Positions 17,586 to 28,338 of a stretch of 64,000 nucleotides of DNA are shown piece after piece (the stretch's first letter is position 1; each line of letters begins with the position of its first letter). The notes under the pieces were generated by a model. The model worked only from the letters and a program-made list of their open reading frames with translations, had not been told where the DNA came from and did no database searches. Both the position numbers and the translations under genes were made by a program. Source of the DNA: Nostocales cyanobacterium LEGE 11386 (GTDB lineage Bacteria > Cyanobacteriota > Cyanobacteriia > Cyanobacteriales > Nostocaceae); the NCBI GenBank assembly GCA_015207155.1, contig JADEXK010000014.1:33892-97891 (forward strand). Reading direction: 5' to 3'.

Positions 17586-20500
17586 TCACACAACAACCGC
17601 CTCTGCCACAGCACCTTGCATTTTAACGAAAGCATCAATTAAACTTTGCAATTGTTGGTCGGCTTTCAGCACTGCTAAACCCCTTACTGTCACCTTACCA
17701 GGAGAATAAACAAAACGCGTTTTCAGATGTTCCGGTAAGTTCGCTGCTAATAAATTCCATGCAGGTTCTTCCATTGGCGTTTCTAAAATAATGTGCTGTT
17801 TATTTTCTGGTTTAATGCGGCTAAATCCTAATTTTTTCGCTAGTTGTTTGAGTTCCATTACGCGTAAAAGTTGATTCGCTGGCACGGGTAAAGTACCATA
17901 GCGATCGCCCCACTCAGCCGCAATCAATTTTAGCTCTTCTGGAGATTTCGCCGCCGCTACTGCACGATATGCACTCATCTTTTGATCGACATCGGGAATG
18001 TAATCTGCGGGAATAAAGGCTGTGAGGTTGAGGTCAATTTGTGTATCATCAACTTTGGGTATTTCTTGACCGCGAATTTCTCGAATTGCTTCTTCTAACA
18101 TTTCCATATACAAATCAAAACCGATCGCTTCCATTTGACCGGATTGTTCTGCACCTAGTAAGTTACCCACACCCCGAATTTCCATGTCGCGCATGGCTAG
18201 TTGATAGCCGGAACCGAGTTGGGTAAATTCCTGAATTGCCCGCAGTCTTTGCCGTGCGGCATCAGATAAAGCCCGTTGTTTGGGGTAAAATAACCATGCA
18301 TGGGCTTGTATCCCTGCACGTCCCACCCTTCCCCTTAATTGGTATAGTTGCGATAAACCAAATCGATGAGCATCTTCAATTAAGATAGTGTTGACACGGG
18401 GAATATCTAAGCCAGATTCAATAATTGTCGTGCAGACAAGAATATCCGCATCACCATTACTAAAGGTGAGCATAGTAGACTCTAACTCGCTTTCATCCAT
18501 TTGACCGTGAGCGATCGCAAATCTTCCCCCCGGTATCATCTCCCGCAAATTAGCTGTGATCTCTTCAATGCCCTCAACTCGTGGTACTACGTAGAATACT
18601 TGTCCTCCCCTGTCTAATTCTTGACGAATGGCACTGCGGACACTTTCCGGGTTGAGGGGTGCTAAATGAGTTTTGATTGGTCTTCTGGTAGGCGGTGGTG
18701 TGGTAATTAAACTCATTTCCCGAATCCCTGACAAAGACATATATAAGGTACGGGGAATGGGAGTAGCCGAAAGTGTCAGCACATCAACTTGAGTTTTCAG
18801 GCTTTTAATTTTCTCTTTTTGGTTCACCCCAAACCTTTGTTCTTCATCCACCACCAACAGTCCTAAATCGTGGAATGTCACACCTTTACCTAAAAGTTGG
18901 TGTGTCCCGACAACTATATCTAATTCACCTGTGGCGAGTCGCTTTTGAATATTGCGGCGTTCTTCCGCACTGCGAAAACGATTAAGTAAGCCGACATTTA
19001 CCGGGTATGGGGCAAAGCGTTCTTTGAGGGTGTGGTAATGTTGCTGGGTAAGAATGGTAGTAGGGGCTAATAGTGCGACTTGTTTACCGGCGGTAACAGC
19101 TTTGAAAATGGCACGAATAGCTACTTCTGTTTTCCCGAAACCCACATCACCACATACTAACCGATCCATTGGGCGATCGCTTTCCATGTCCCGTTTGACA
19201 TCTTGCACTGCTTTTAGCTGGTCTGTTGTCGGTTGGTAGGGGAAAGAATCTTCCATTTCCTCTTGCCAAGGCATATCTTGAGGATAAGTAAAACCTTGTT
19301 GTTTTGACCTGGCTGCATACAGTTTCAGTAAGTCCACCGCTAATTTTTTAATGGCTTTACGGACGCGGTTTTTGGTGTTGTCCCAAGCCTTACCAGTCAT
19401 TTTGTGCAGTTCTGGTGCTTTATCTCCTGTGCGGCGAAACCGGGATAAAGAACCGACTTGATCGGCGGCAACTCTCAAGATACCGTCAGCATACTGCACC
19501 ACTATGTAATCACGGGTTTCGTGATTAATCGTTAAGCTTTCTAGCTTGACAAATTTACCAATCCCATGGCTTCTATGAACTACATAATCACCCTGACGTA
19601 GCTTGTTCGGGTCTACTTGCTTAGAACTTGCTTGGCGACGCTTGCGGATATAGCCGGGTGTCGCCAAAGAATGCTGTCCATAAAATTCGCGGTCAGTGAC
19701 GACTACCAACCGATATGTAGGCAGAATAAAACCTTCGAGTTCCGCTAGTCCAGAGTATTTGAGAGCTACAGGTGTATGGTTAATTTGCAGCTTGTCGATC
19801 GCTTGATAGTCGCGGGGATTAGGGATAAACTGAGCCGGACAATCGTGTTCTTGGAGTAGAGAAACAGAACGCGAAGGCTGGGCAGAAATTAGCCAAATCG
19901 AGAAATTGCGATCGCGCTCTTGTCTCAGTGTTTGTGCTAGTTTACCAAACTGATGTGGTGTCACAGGTAACGCCCGACTAGCCAGATTTATCCCACTATT
20001 TTCTTCCGCCAGTTCCGATAAATATACAGTGGGAAATTTATTTACATCCACCAAACATTCATCAAAAGACCGATGAATTTTCGGCAATGTCACAGAAGAT
20101 TCCTCCCCAATCTCTACACTCCATTGTTCCTCAGCATTTTCCACCCAGCGATCGCTATGAGCATGACACTGTTCTGGTTCATCAACAGCAATCAAGGTGT
20201 TTTCTGGTAAGTAATCTAACAGTGAGGCTGGTTTTGCAAATGCCATCCCTAAAAATCTGCGACTACCTTCTAAAAGTGCTGAGTGCTGAGTGCTGAGTCC
20301 TGAGTGCTGAGTGCTGAGTGCTGAGTCCTGAGTGCTGAGTCCTGAGTCCTGAGTGCTGAGTCCTGAGTTTAAATCAGCAGTGAGGGCTTGAGATTTTCCA
20401 TTATTTGCCAGTTTTGTCAAGATAATAGGCGCAAAACTAGTGGGAGTCAGTATCAGCTGCTCAATTTTGTCAAGGGCAGAACGTTGAGTTGCCGCATCAA

Positions 20501-21143
20501 ATTCACGGATTTTCTCGATTTCGTCGCCAAACCACTCCAGTCTGACTGGCATTTCTGAAGAAACAGGGAAAACATCGACAATATCACCGCGCCGACTCCA
20601 TTGCCCTTCTGTTTCTACCAGTGGTACTCGTTCGTACCCCAAAGTGGTGATTTTTTCGCCGAAGCTATCCAAGTCAAATTCCATCCCCCGCTTCAGAGTG
20701 AGACAATAAGGCGTAAAAACCTCTGGTGGTGGTAAATGAGGTTGCAGTGCCCCAGCCGTGGCAACAATTGCCAAGGATTGCTTCGCTCCGGGATGGGAGT
20801 TTTCCCCGCTCACCAAATCCGACAAAACTTGCATCTGTCCCCAAATCATCTCAGTTTCGGGGTCAAATGGTTCATAAGGAGATGCTTCGGAGGTGGGGTA
20901 AAAATGTACTGTTTGCCATCCCATCACTTCTAACTGGGCATAAGCGCGTCCGGCTTCCTCCAAAGTGGCACAGACTACCAACAAATTTCTTCCTGAGTTT
21001 TGCGCTAATGCCGAAGTTACCAGACCTTTGGGTAGGCGAGAGATGCCATTTAACCGCAAATCTTGTTGGCGATTGAGCTTGGAAAGTAATTCAGTGGTGA
21101 GAGGCGATCGCGCCAATGCACGCACAATAGAAGAAAATGCCAT
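17586..21143 (-). CDS. mfd: Transcription-repair coupling factor
   Basis: Mfd removes RNA polymerase stalled at DNA lesions and recruits UvrA. The 1185 residues include a UvrB-like N-terminal part (about 1-250), the RNA-polymerase-interacting domain after [16 protein letters not shown] (near 505), the helicase core with Walker [10 protein letters not shown] (near 663), DEEQRFG (near 764) and [10 protein letters not shown], the RecG-like motor motifs GRVGRAG, and the C-terminal TRCF domain. The unusual point is an insertion at residues 259-290: an in-frame heptanucleotide STRR array translated as repeats of [14 protein letters not shown] between the UvrB-like region and the next conserved segment ([12 protein letters not shown]). 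The gene otherwise looks intact. Confidence 0.95.
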   Translation of the reverse strand: MAFSSIVRALARSPLTTELLSKLNRQQDLRLNGISRLPKGLVTSALAQNSGRNLLVVCATLEEAGRAYAQLEVMGWQTVHFYPTSEASPYEPFDPETEMIWGQMQVLSDLVSGENSHPGAKQSLAIVATAGALQPHLPPPEVFTPYCLTLKRGMEFDLDSFGEKITTLGYERVPLVETEGQWSRRGDIVDVFPVSSEMPVRLEWFGDEIEKIREFDAATQRSALDKIEQLILTPTSFAPIILTKLANNGKSQALTADLNSGLSTQDSGLSTQDSALSTQHSGLSTQHSALLEGSRRFLGMAFAKPASLLDYLPENTLIAVDEPEQCHAHSDRWVENAEEQWSVEIGEESSVTLPKIHRSFDECLVDVNKFPTVYLSELAEENSGINLASRALPVTPHQFGKLAQTLRQERDRNFSIWLISAQPSRSVSLLQEHDCPAQFIPNPRDYQAIDKLQINHTPVALKYSGLAELEGFILPTYRLVVVTDREFYGQHSLATPGYIRKRRQASSKQVDPNKLRQGDYVVHRSHGIGKFVKLESLTINHETRDYIVVQYADGILRVAADQVGSLSRFRRTGDKAPELHKMTGKAWDNTKNRVRKAIKKLAVDLLKLYAARSKQQGFTYPQDMPWQEEMEDSFPYQPTTDQLKAVQDVKRDMESDRPMDRLVCGDVGFGKTEVAIRAIFKAVTAGKQVALLAPTTILTQQHYHTLKERFAPYPVNVGLLNRFRSAEERRNIQKRLATGELDIVVGTHQLLGKGVTFHDLGLLVVDEEQRFGVNQKEKIKSLKTQVDVLTLSATPIPRTLYMSLSGIREMSLITTPPPTRRPIKTHLAPLNPESVRSAIRQELDRGGQVFYVVPRVEGIEEITANLREMIPGGRFAIAHGQMDESELESTMLTFSNGDADILVCTTIIESGLDIPRVNTILIEDAHRFGLSQLYQLRGRVGRAGIQAHAWLFYPKQRALSDAARQRLRAIQEFTQLGSGYQLAMRDMEIRGVGNLLGAEQSGQMEAIGFDLYMEMLEEAIREIRGQEIPKVDDTQIDLNLTAFIPADYIPDVDQKMSAYRAVAAAKSPEELKLIAAEWGDRYGTLPVPANQLLRVMELKQLAKKLGFSRIKPENKQHIILETPMEEPAWNLLAANLPEHLKTRFVYSPGKVTVRGLAVLKADQQLQSLIDAFVKMQGAVAEAVVV
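20274..20369. repeat. STRR heptanucleotide array inside mfd
   Basis: About 13 seven-base units (GTGCTGA and GTCCTGA variants on the plus strand) lie inside the mfd reading frame. Three units equal seven codons, so the array is read through without stops in the frame used. The same units form the large array at 60508-60700. Confidence 0.93.
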
Positions 21144-21567
21144 AAGTTTTACTACAGGAGGAAGTCGTTAAAGATAAGAAAATCTAGAGTCGGTGTATGT
21201 TCACTATTTTAAAAGTGTTGAGTAGGGGAATGGGGAATGGGGCATTGAGCATTGGGTATTGGGAAGAAACTTCCTCCCTGCACCCTGCACCTCTGCCTCT
21301 TCTGGTCATAGCTAATAGGACTTACGCACAAGTTACGGAAGAATCAAACCGCAGAGGCACAGAGAACACGGAGGAATGAGAGTTAGAGAAGTATTTTGCG
21401 TAAGTCCTAGCTAATTATTTGTGTGGAAGAATAATATTTAACTACTATATAGACTTAAAAAATTAAACTACTCCTTTATGTAAGGTTAAAGCATTTATGC
21501 CGGCACCTTTAATACTAGATACTAAGAGTTGAGCTACGTTCGCTCTGATAAGCGACAATTCTAAAAC
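21144..21567. other. Divergent spacer between mfd and the CNNM-type gene
   Basis: Besides the MITE at 21311-21414 it holds GGGGAATGGGGCATTGAGCAT-type repeat text near 21225-21260. The remaining AT-rich part (21415-21567) probably contains the promoter of the CNNM-type gene. Confidence 0.45.
21311..21414. mobile_element. Short MITE with target-site duplication
   Basis: Terminal inverted repeats TAGGACTTACGCA (21316-21328) and TGCGTAAGTCCTA (21397-21409) bound a 94-base non-coding element. The pentamer GCTAA flanks both ends (21311-21315 and 21410-21414), as expected for a target-site duplication. It lies between divergently transcribed mfd and the CNNM-type gene. An internal segment (GCAGAGGCACAGAGAACACGG) is another dispersed Nostoc repeat type. 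Confidence 0.8.
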
Positions 21568-22887
21568 ATGTCCTCCATCACTTTTGAAGTTTTCATCATC
21601 TTGATCCTAGTTATTGCCAACGGTGTATTTTCTATGTCTGAGATGGCAGTTGTCTCGGCACGCAAAGTAAGACTACAACAGCTTGCCAATCAAGGAGATG
21701 CCAAGGCACGGGCAGCATTGAAACTAGCGGAGTCTCCAAATCATTTCCTGTCTACAATTCAAATTGGGATTACCCTCATCGGTATTCTTACTGGTGCTTT
21801 CGGAGGAGCAACAATTGCCTCACGATTAGCTGTCTATGTGCGGTTGATCCCCTTCTTAGCTCCTTATAGTGAACCAATCTCCTTTGGGATAGTGGTTTTG
21901 CTCATTACCTATTTGTCGCTAATTGTCGGCGAACTTGTGCCGAAACGTTTGGCATTAAATAACCCGGAACGAATTGCGTCAATTGTTGCCATTCCCATGC
22001 GAGCCTTAGCGGCTCTGGCGGCACCAGTGGTGTATCTCTTAAGTGCTACTACAGATATGATACTGCTAGGATTGGGCATTACACCCTCCATTGAGCCGCA
22101 AGTTACTGAGGAAGAAATTAAAATTTTAATTGAACAAGGTACGGAGGCGGGAACCTTTGAGGAAGCAGAGCAAGATATGGTTGAGCGAGTTTTTCGTTTA
22201 GGCGATCGCCCTGTTAGCTACTTGATGACACCCCGTCCCGATATAGTTTGGCTGGATTTAGAGGACTCTCCCGAAGAAAACCGCCAGAAGATGGTTGAAA
22301 GCGCTTATTCTCGGTATCCAGTTTGTCAGGGAGGACTCGATAATGTACTAGGCGTGATCCCAGTTACCGACTTACTCGCCCGGAGTTTCCGCAATGAACC
22401 CCTGGACTTAACAATGGGATTGCGGCAGCCCGTATTTGTGCCTGAAAGTACCCGTGGTTTAAAAGTTTTGGAGTTGTTCAAGCAAACTATTACTCACATG
22501 GCCTTGGTTGTAGATGAATACGGTGTAATTCAAGGATTAGTCACGCTTAACGACATTATGAGTGAAATCGTCGGTGATGTTCCTGAAGGGCCTGGAGAGG
22601 ACGAACCACAAGCCGTGCAACGGGAAGATGGTTCCTGGCTTTTAGATGGGATGTTACCTGTAGAAGAGTTTCTGGAACTTTTCGATATGGAAGAGTGGGA
22701 AGTCGAGGAGCGGGGTAGTTATCAAACATTAGGTGGTTTTGTCATCAATCATCTTGGTCGCATCCCTACAGCAGCAGATTATTTTGAATGGCATGGGATG
22801 CGGATTGAAGTGATGGATATGGATGGTAACCGTGTTGATAAAGTGCTGGTAATACCAATGCTAGATGAGGTGATAGGTGATAGGTGA
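21568..22887 (+). CDS. CNNM/CorC-type hemolysin family membrane protein (DUF21-CBS-CorC_HlyC)
   Basis: This 439-residue inner-membrane protein is of the family associated with Mg2+/Co2+ export or magnesium homeostasis (YfjD, PaeA, CNNM). The N-terminal DUF21 domain holds three to four membrane segments (about residues 4-24, 60-85, 100-125 and 135-160) and an SEMAVVSARK motif near residue 24. Two CBS domains follow (about 215-335), and a CorC_HlyC C-terminal domain (about 350-430) includes LDGMLPVEEFLELF. The transport role is known for relatives, not shown here. The last residues (DEVIGDR) are encoded by a GTGATAGGTGATAGGTGACAG repeat that continues downstream, so the natural stop may have been altered by repeat DNA. 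Confidence 0.88.
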   Translation: MSSITFEVFIILILVIANGVFSMSEMAVVSARKVRLQQLANQGDAKARAALKLAESPNHFLSTIQIGITLIGILTGAFGGATIASRLAVYVRLIPFLAPYSEPISFGIVVLLITYLSLIVGELVPKRLALNNPERIASIVAIPMRALAALAAPVVYLLSATTDMILLGLGITPSIEPQVTEEEIKILIEQGTEAGTFEEAEQDMVERVFRLGDRPVSYLMTPRPDIVWLDLEDSPEENRQKMVESAYSRYPVCQGGLDNVLGVIPVTDLLARSFRNEPLDLTMGLRQPVFVPESTRGLKVLELFKQTITHMALVVDEYGVIQGLVTLNDIMSEIVGDVPEGPGEDEPQAVQREDGSWLLDGMLPVEEFLELFDMEEWEVEERGSYQTLGGFVINHLGRIPTAADYFEWHGMRIEVMDMDGNRVDKVLVIPMLDEVIGDR

Positions 22888-23219
22888 CAGGGGACAGGGC
22901 AGGGCTGTTTCATCCCCTAGGATAGTTAAAATTGCAAGAGTTAGAGAGATAAAAATTGAGCGCAGGCAGACAATTTTAGCCAAGATTTTTTGCGTCTTAA
23001 GTTTTAAATACGTGATTTTTCTTTGCGTCTTTGCGCGCCAGTTGCTTCTCTTCGAGACGCTTCGCGAACAAGTCGGCGGAGCCGCCCAACGCACTGGCTT
23101 GCCTTTGCGCGAGATTAAATATTGCACACAGCAACGAATGAAACGACCCTGGGGGAAAAGGGGATAAGAAAAATTATTTCTACCTTCCTATTTCCCCATC
23201 TCTACCTACGCTCTATTTC
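22888..23219. other. Repeat-rich convergent intergenic region
   Basis: The space between the CNNM-type gene and the aldo/keto reductase contains GTGATAGGTGACAGGG-type repeats, fragments reading CTTTGCGTCTTTGCGCG, and a CTTCGAGACGCTTCGCGAAC-like inserted palindrome near 23050. I see no gene. Confidence 0.5.
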
Positions 23220-24401
23220 TTAAGTCTTGGATAAACGTTTAACCTCAGCACCAGCTAACATTTGATGGGCTTTTGCCAACATTTGGGGAATTTTATCAGC
23301 GTGAGGACTGTTGGCAAGAGCTGGCCGCAGGTCTAGTTCATCTAGTCGGTCTGCTTTATTACCAGGGAACCAGTGACTGCCATTACCTAGTAGGTTATAG
23401 CGCATTTTGGCATAGTCTACCAAATCGTAGGCGATCGCTAAATTCAATAACCACAAAATCACGGGAATATTTACCTGTCCTGGCGTTTCTTCAAAGGTGG
23501 GTAAGTTAGTTTCCCAAGATTTTACCCAGTCTGCTCCTAAAGTAGCGATCGCTTCTGTTTCTAGTCTCTGCAAAATTGCTGGTAAAATTTCATCTGACTG
23601 ATCCAGCAATGCTAAAGTTTTGAGGTGTTCATCAAAATCTTCGGGTCTTGCTGCTCCCAAACTCAAGGTATGCACTTCTGGATGACTTAGACAGAATAAG
23701 TCATTAAACACCATTGGACTCAAGGGAGCGCAAAGATTAACTAATTTTTGCGGTGGTTTATATAGCATCCCTCCTTTATCAGAAGGGCTAATAATAAATA
23801 CCCCCATATCATGACGGGTAGCTGCTTTAATTGCCTGCCAATTCCATTGATTAATGTAGTACCAATGCAGATTAACATAATCAAATTGGTTAGTATTAAT
23901 TGCCTGTATAATCAAATCTTTAGATCCGTGGGTAGAAAAGCCAATAAATCTGACTTTTCCCTCTGCTTGTAACTGTTGTGCCACTTCTAAACAGCCACCG
24001 GGACGCATACTGTAATCTAATGATTCAGCATGATTGATGCCGTGTAATCCCAATAAATCAACATAATCTAGCTGGAGATTTTGCAATGATTGTGTAAATT
24101 TTTGCCGAAATTCCTTCGCATCTGCAACCAATCCAACTTTTGTCTGCACAATTAATTGGTCGCGAGGAAACTGAGGCAATATTCTCCCCAACTGCATTTC
24201 CGAAGTACCATAACCGCGAGCAGTTTCAATGTGATTAATACCCACCTTAACTGCTCGTCGAATAGTTGCTTCCAGATTAGCCTGACTATCCGCAGGAATT
24301 TCCGACTGAGGAACATCTTGCCATTTAAACTGGTATCTCATACCACCGCAGGAAAACACTGGCATCTGTAATTCTGTACGGCCAAATCTTCTATATAGCA
24401 T
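23220..24401 (-). CDS. Aldo/keto reductase family oxidoreductase
   Basis: This 393-residue NAD(P)H-dependent reductase-like protein has an AKR barrel in the N-terminal 270 residues. The catalytic tetrad positions are seen as HIETARGYG (Glu59 in place of the usual Asp, Tyr64), VQTKVG (Lys88) and LGLHGIN (His120). The first tetrad residue is therefore Glu. The C-terminal extension (about 300-393) is beyond the usual 320 residues and contains a helical segment, but no Cys-rich ferredoxin-like motif as seen in some long AKRs. The substrate is unknown. It is transcribed alone, and a repeat-filled gap separates it from crtR, which has the same orientation. Confidence 0.87.
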   Translation of the reverse strand: MLYRRFGRTELQMPVFSCGGMRYQFKWQDVPQSEIPADSQANLEATIRRAVKVGINHIETARGYGTSEMQLGRILPQFPRDQLIVQTKVGLVADAKEFRQKFTQSLQNLQLDYVDLLGLHGINHAESLDYSMRPGGCLEVAQQLQAEGKVRFIGFSTHGSKDLIIQAINTNQFDYVNLHWYYINQWNWQAIKAATRHDMGVFIISPSDKGGMLYKPPQKLVNLCAPLSPMVFNDLFCLSHPEVHTLSLGAARPEDFDEHLKTLALLDQSDEILPAILQRLETEAIATLGADWVKSWETNLPTFEETPGQVNIPVILWLLNLAIAYDLVDYAKMRYNLLGNGSHWFPGNKADRLDELDLRPALANSPHADKIPQMLAKAHQMLAGAEVKRLSKT

Positions 24402-24575
24402 TAGTGGATTTTGGAGTCACTGCTAATCTCAAATCTACAAAAATTTAGGGATACACCTCTCTGTGTTACGCCACTTGCTTTATGCCGGGGAACCCGTCCA
24501 CCGCAGTGGCTCCTCTGTGCCTCTGTGGTTTAAAAGTAATCTCTTTAACCGTGACTTAAAAATAGCGGCAATTAT

Positions 24576-25466
24576 TTATTCTTTGTGATGATGAAATCTA
24601 ATTCCTACAAAAATGTCATAAACAAATTCAAAAAAGTCTTTTTTTTGTAATAAACCAGAACTTTGATAACATTCTTTTTCATCCAAAAGTGGCTTCATCA
24701 CATAATATGCAGGTTGGTAGTTATACCAAGGAATAGAAGGCCACAAATGATGTATTAAGTGGTAGTTTTGTCCCAAAATCAGAATATTCAGAATTTTACC
24801 AGGATAAACGCGGGCATTTTTCCAGCGATCGCGTTCCACAAAGGGGCGATGGGGTAAATAGTCAAAAAATAATCCCAACGCTATCCCCACCAAAAAGGCT
24901 GGAATAAACCAAAAATTGAGAATGTAACCCAAAAAATGATATTGAATTGAAATATAAAAAATTGTCCCGACAATTAAGCGGCTGATGAACCATTCCAATA
25001 GTTCATATTTGCGCCACAGTTGCCGTTGAAAGAAAAATACTTCATGGTACAAAAACCGCACGGCAATTAACCATAACGGCCCCCCGGTAGAAACATAATG
25101 ATCTGGATCATCTTTAGGGTGATTTACATGGGCGTGATGCTGTAAATGCACCCGTGTAAAGACTGGAAAGGCAAAAGCTAATATTAGGGCGCTACCATGA
25201 CCTAACATAGCATTAATTACTCGGTTGCGATGGGCTGATTGGTGACAGGCATCATGAATTACTGTGCCAGCGCAATGTAAGGCTAGAGTATTAATGCTAA
25301 AGCACAGCCAGTCTGGCCATTGCCAAAGCCAGTAACCAAAGTTAGATAACACCAGCATTGCTACCGTTGTGAAAAACAGCAGTAGTGTGGGATTGAAATC
25401 ACCAGGAGGCGCTAAAAATTCCTTAGGCGGGACTTTCAGTGACTTCTGTGCCTCCAATGTGAGCAT
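24576..25466 (-). CDS. crtR: Beta-carotene hydroxylase (membrane di-iron desaturase family)
   Basis: CrtR adds hydroxyl groups to beta-ionone rings of carotenoids, giving zeaxanthin and related xanthophylls in cyanobacterial membranes. The 296-residue protein has the three histidine boxes of the desaturase/hydroxylase superfamily: HDACHQSAH (residues 71-79), HLQHHAHVNH (107-116) and HLIHH (near 237). Hydrophobic segments lie at about 27-47, 53-69, 90-104 and 160-210. The order, spacing and flanking text (DFN PTLLLF, FFDYLPHRPF, NYHLIHHLWPSIPWY) match CrtR closely rather than fatty-acid desaturases. It is a single gene, divergent from pyk across a 439-base spacer. Confidence 0.93.
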   Translation of the reverse strand: MLTLEAQKSLKVPPKEFLAPPGDFNPTLLLFFTTVAMLVLSNFGYWLWQWPDWLCFSINTLALHCAGTVIHDACHQSAHRNRVINAMLGHGSALILAFAFPVFTRVHLQHHAHVNHPKDDPDHYVSTGGPLWLIAVRFLYHEVFFFQRQLWRKYELLEWFISRLIVGTIFYISIQYHFLGYILNFWFIPAFLVGIALGLFFDYLPHRPFVERDRWKNARVYPGKILNILILGQNYHLIHHLWPSIPWYNYQPAYYVMKPLLDEKECYQSSGLLQKKDFFEFVYDIFVGIRFHHHKE

Positions 25467-25905
25467 TCGTAACTCCTTTCTGATTCAAACATTACGAATA
25501 TACGACAAAGATGAGGAAATAATAAACTTTTGTAAGCTTTTGTTTAGCAAGATTTATCTTCATCTTTGCTGATTAGTAGATGAATAGCGCTATGATTCCA
25601 GACGAGAGCTAAGTTTTTGCTGACTCAGTAGGGTATGCCAGCCAATCACCGAAGAGTTGATTTAAAAAAATCTCTCTTCAGGAGGATGGAACCAAGATTG
25701 GTGTACGATATCTACTCTATCCCACAACTCTCAGGGAGTGATGCGGAAGAGAAAATAAATAATTTCTCATTTCAGATCAAAGTTACTCCCACAGCCCTAT
25801 TCGTCTTCTGCCTCTCTTGTCATGGATATAGCAGTGACTGAAACCGCAATGCCCCTTAATTTACTATGACTCTCTAGACAGAGATAGCCCACTAGAATCA
25901 GCCCT
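25467..25905. other. Divergent intergenic region between crtR and pyk
   Basis: This gap must contain both promoters. Short frames inside it show no conserved features. No repeat, hairpin with T-run or RNA gene was recognised. Confidence 0.4.
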
Positions 25906-27675
25906 ATGCAATTAAGAGATTCTCTACGCCGGACAAAAATTGTTGCTACGATTGGTCCTGCCACTAGCAGCCCAGAAACGCTGAAGGCAATTATTGAAGC
26001 GGGTGCAACGACACTGCGGCTAAACTTCTCCCATGGTACTCATGCCGACCATCAGCGTAATATTCGCCTAATTCGGCAAACTGCCTTTGAACTAAATCAG
26101 CCAGTGGCAATTCTCCAAGATTTGCAAGGGCCAAAAATTCGCTTGGGTCGATTTGAAAACGGGTCGATTATTTTGGCAAAAGGCGATCGCTTCACCTTGA
26201 CAAATCGCCCAGTTATCGGTTCACAAGAAATTAGCTGTGTTACCTACGATTATTTGGCCGAAGAAGTCCCCGTAGGTGCAAAAATCCTCCTGGATGATGG
26301 CCGAGTAGAAATGCTGGTGGAGGATATTAACCGTGACAAAGGCGATTTACATTGCCGCATCACTGTGCCAGGTAAGTTATCTAACAATAAAGGTGTCAAC
26401 TTTCCTGGCGTTTACCTGTCGATTAAGGCCATGACCGACAAAGACCGCGAGGATCTAATGTTTGGTCTAGATCAAGGTGTAGACTGGGTAGCTCTTTCCT
26501 TTGTCCGCAACCCCCAGGACATGATCGAAATTAAAGAGCTAATTTCTAGTACAGGCAAGCAGGTGCCAGTAATTGCCAAAATCGAAAAGCATGAAGCTAT
26601 TGAACAAATGGAAGCGGTTCTGGCTTTGTGCGATGGCGTTATGGTTGCTAGAGGTGACTTAGGTGTGGAATTACCTGCTGAGGATGTACCTGTACTGCAA
26701 AAGCGGCTAATTGCCACGGCAAATCGCTTGGGAATTCCCATCATTACAGCCACTCAAATGTTGGACAGCATGGTAAACAATCCCCGTCCCACACGTGCTG
26801 AAGTATCAGATGTGGCTAATGCGATTTTAGATGGCACGGATGCGGTGATGCTTTCTAATGAAACTGCTGTAGGTAACTACCCAGTGGAAGCAGTGGCAAC
26901 AATGGCACGGATTGCTGAACGCATGGAGCAGGAGGAAGTCAATCATCCAGCAGTCCGCCCACAAAGAGATGATAGGCGTTCTATTCCTAATGCTATTAGT
27001 CAAGCTGTCGGGCAAATTGCTGAACAGTTGGGAGCGGCGGCAATTATGACCCTAACGCAAACAGGAGCAACTGCCCGTAATGTCTCTAAGTTCCGTCCTC
27101 ACACACCAATTTTGGCGGTGACACCCCATGTGAATGTGGCACGACAGCTACAGATGGTGTGGGGAGTCAAACCGTTGTTGGTACTGGGGTTACCTTCCAC
27201 TGGACAAACATTTCAAGCTGCTATCAATGTGGCTCAAGAGCATAAGTTTTTGTTTGAGGGTGATTTGGTGGTGATGACTGCTGGCACACTCCAAGGTGTT
27301 TCCGGCTCAACGGATTTGGTGAAGGTTGAGGTGGTGACAGCAGTGCTAGGTCAGGGAATTGGACTAGGACAAGGTTCAGTAAGTGGCCGCGCTAGAGTGG
27401 CTCACACTGGTATGGAAGTTAGTAATTTTAACCCTGGTGATATTTTGGTTGCACCCCGCACTGGGGCTGATTTTGTCGAGGCGATTCGCAAAGCTGCCGG
27501 GATTATTACAGAAGATGAAAGTCTCACGAGTCATGCAGCAGTCATTGGCTTGCGTCTGGGTGTGCCTGTAATTGTGGGGGTAAAGACGGCAACACAGGTA
27601 ATTCGTGATGGAGCGATTTTGACGCTGGATCTGCAACGGGGTTTAGTTTACTCTGGGGCGGTGGGAACTCCGTAA
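25906..27675 (+). CDS. pyk: Pyruvate kinase with C-terminal PEP-utiliser-like domain
   Basis: This enzyme converts phosphoenolpyruvate and ADP to pyruvate and ATP. It has 589 residues, longer than the usual 470, because an extra C-terminal domain (about 480-589) follows the normal A/B/C domains. RRTKIVATIGPATSS at the N-terminus, the substrate loop in LRLNFSHG (near 38), the catalytic Lys in PVIAKIEKHEA (near 225), the Mg2+ site in MVARGDLGVE (near 248) and ITATQMLDSM (near 284) are all intact. The extra domain reads like the phosphohistidine domain of PEP-utilising enzymes and keeps a His in SLTSHAAVIG, as in some long bacterial pyruvate kinases. It stands alone on the plus strand. Confidence 0.95.
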   Translation: MQLRDSLRRTKIVATIGPATSSPETLKAIIEAGATTLRLNFSHGTHADHQRNIRLIRQTAFELNQPVAILQDLQGPKIRLGRFENGSIILAKGDRFTLTNRPVIGSQEISCVTYDYLAEEVPVGAKILLDDGRVEMLVEDINRDKGDLHCRITVPGKLSNNKGVNFPGVYLSIKAMTDKDREDLMFGLDQGVDWVALSFVRNPQDMIEIKELISSTGKQVPVIAKIEKHEAIEQMEAVLALCDGVMVARGDLGVELPAEDVPVLQKRLIATANRLGIPIITATQMLDSMVNNPRPTRAEVSDVANAILDGTDAVMLSNETAVGNYPVEAVATMARIAERMEQEEVNHPAVRPQRDDRRSIPNAISQAVGQIAEQLGAAAIMTLTQTGATARNVSKFRPHTPILAVTPHVNVARQLQMVWGVKPLLVLGLPSTGQTFQAAINVAQEHKFLFEGDLVVMTAGTLQGVSGSTDLVKVEVVTAVLGQGIGLGQGSVSGRARVAHTGMEVSNFNPGDILVAPRTGADFVEAIRKAAGIITEDESLTSHAAVIGLRLGVPVIVGVKTATQVIRDGAILTLDLQRGLVYSGAVGTP

Positions 27676-27704
27676 TTTGTAATTATGGATGTTTTAGTAA
27701 ATAG

Positions 27705-28292
27705 TTATTGGGGTTGAGTTTCAAATTTAACTTTTTCGTAAATCTGGCGATGGGGAATTTGGCTGTTTGCGGAAGCTAAGGTTAAAATTCCATCTGCATC
27801 GTCAGATTCTTTAAATAGCCAGTTACCTTCTGGAGTTTTGCTGAATTGCTCAATATGAATTTGATATTGGTCAATTAATATATATTCTTGGAATTCGGGG
27901 ATGGAACGGTAATAAGTAAATTTATCTCCTCTATCTCTACTACTAGTAGATTTAGAAAGTACCTCAAAAATAATGCTAGGATTTAGCACTGTGTCAGTGC
28001 GTCCTTCTGGGAAGATGGCTTCATCTTTGATGATGAGAATATCCGGATATGTGTATTCTCGGTATCGAGGAATCCATAGGCGGAGGTCACTAGTGTAAAC
28101 GCGGTAATCTTGTTCTCTGAGGGCAAGACCTAAAGCAATTACTAAGTTGATAATAATTTGGTTGTGATTAATTGAGCCTCCTGTCATTGGTACAATTTCT
28201 CCATTACGATATTCGCTGCGATACTCAGCAGTTTCTTCATGTAACAGGTATTCTTCTATAGAATATTGGCGGGGGGGAGTTTGCACAACCAT
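27705..28292 (-). CDS. Uma2 family protein (DUF820)
   Basis: This protein of 195 residues has the DUF820/Uma2 endonuclease-like fold. Family landmarks are YSIEEYLLHEETAEYRSEY near the N-terminus, GGSINHNQIIINL (conserved His-Asn), YTYPDILII (acidic metal site) and IIFEVLSKST (Glu of the ExL motif). I start at the ATG at 28292, because the longer frame begins with a TTG lying 27 bases further upstream inside the promoter region. It lies 19 bases upstream of nothing obviously related: its neighbour on the same strand is the glycosyltransferase at the tail of the polysaccharide island. It is convergent with pyk. Confidence 0.83.
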   Translation of the reverse strand: MVVQTPPRQYSIEEYLLHEETAEYRSEYRNGEIVPMTGGSINHNQIIINLVIALGLALREQDYRVYTSDLRLWIPRYREYTYPDILIIKDEAIFPEGRTDTVLNPSIIFEVLSKSTSSRDRGDKFTYYRSIPEFQEYILIDQYQIHIEQFSKTPEGNWLFKESDDADGILTLASANSQIPHRQIYEKVKFETQPQ

Positions 28293-28338
28293 AGGATATC
28301 TTTGTGGGGGCTGGAGCAAGATAACTTTAGCCTAACAT

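Noticed and set aside
25635..25841. 68-residue frame in the crtR-pyk spacer
   Set aside because: It has no ribosome-binding site, no conserved motif and a random-looking composition.
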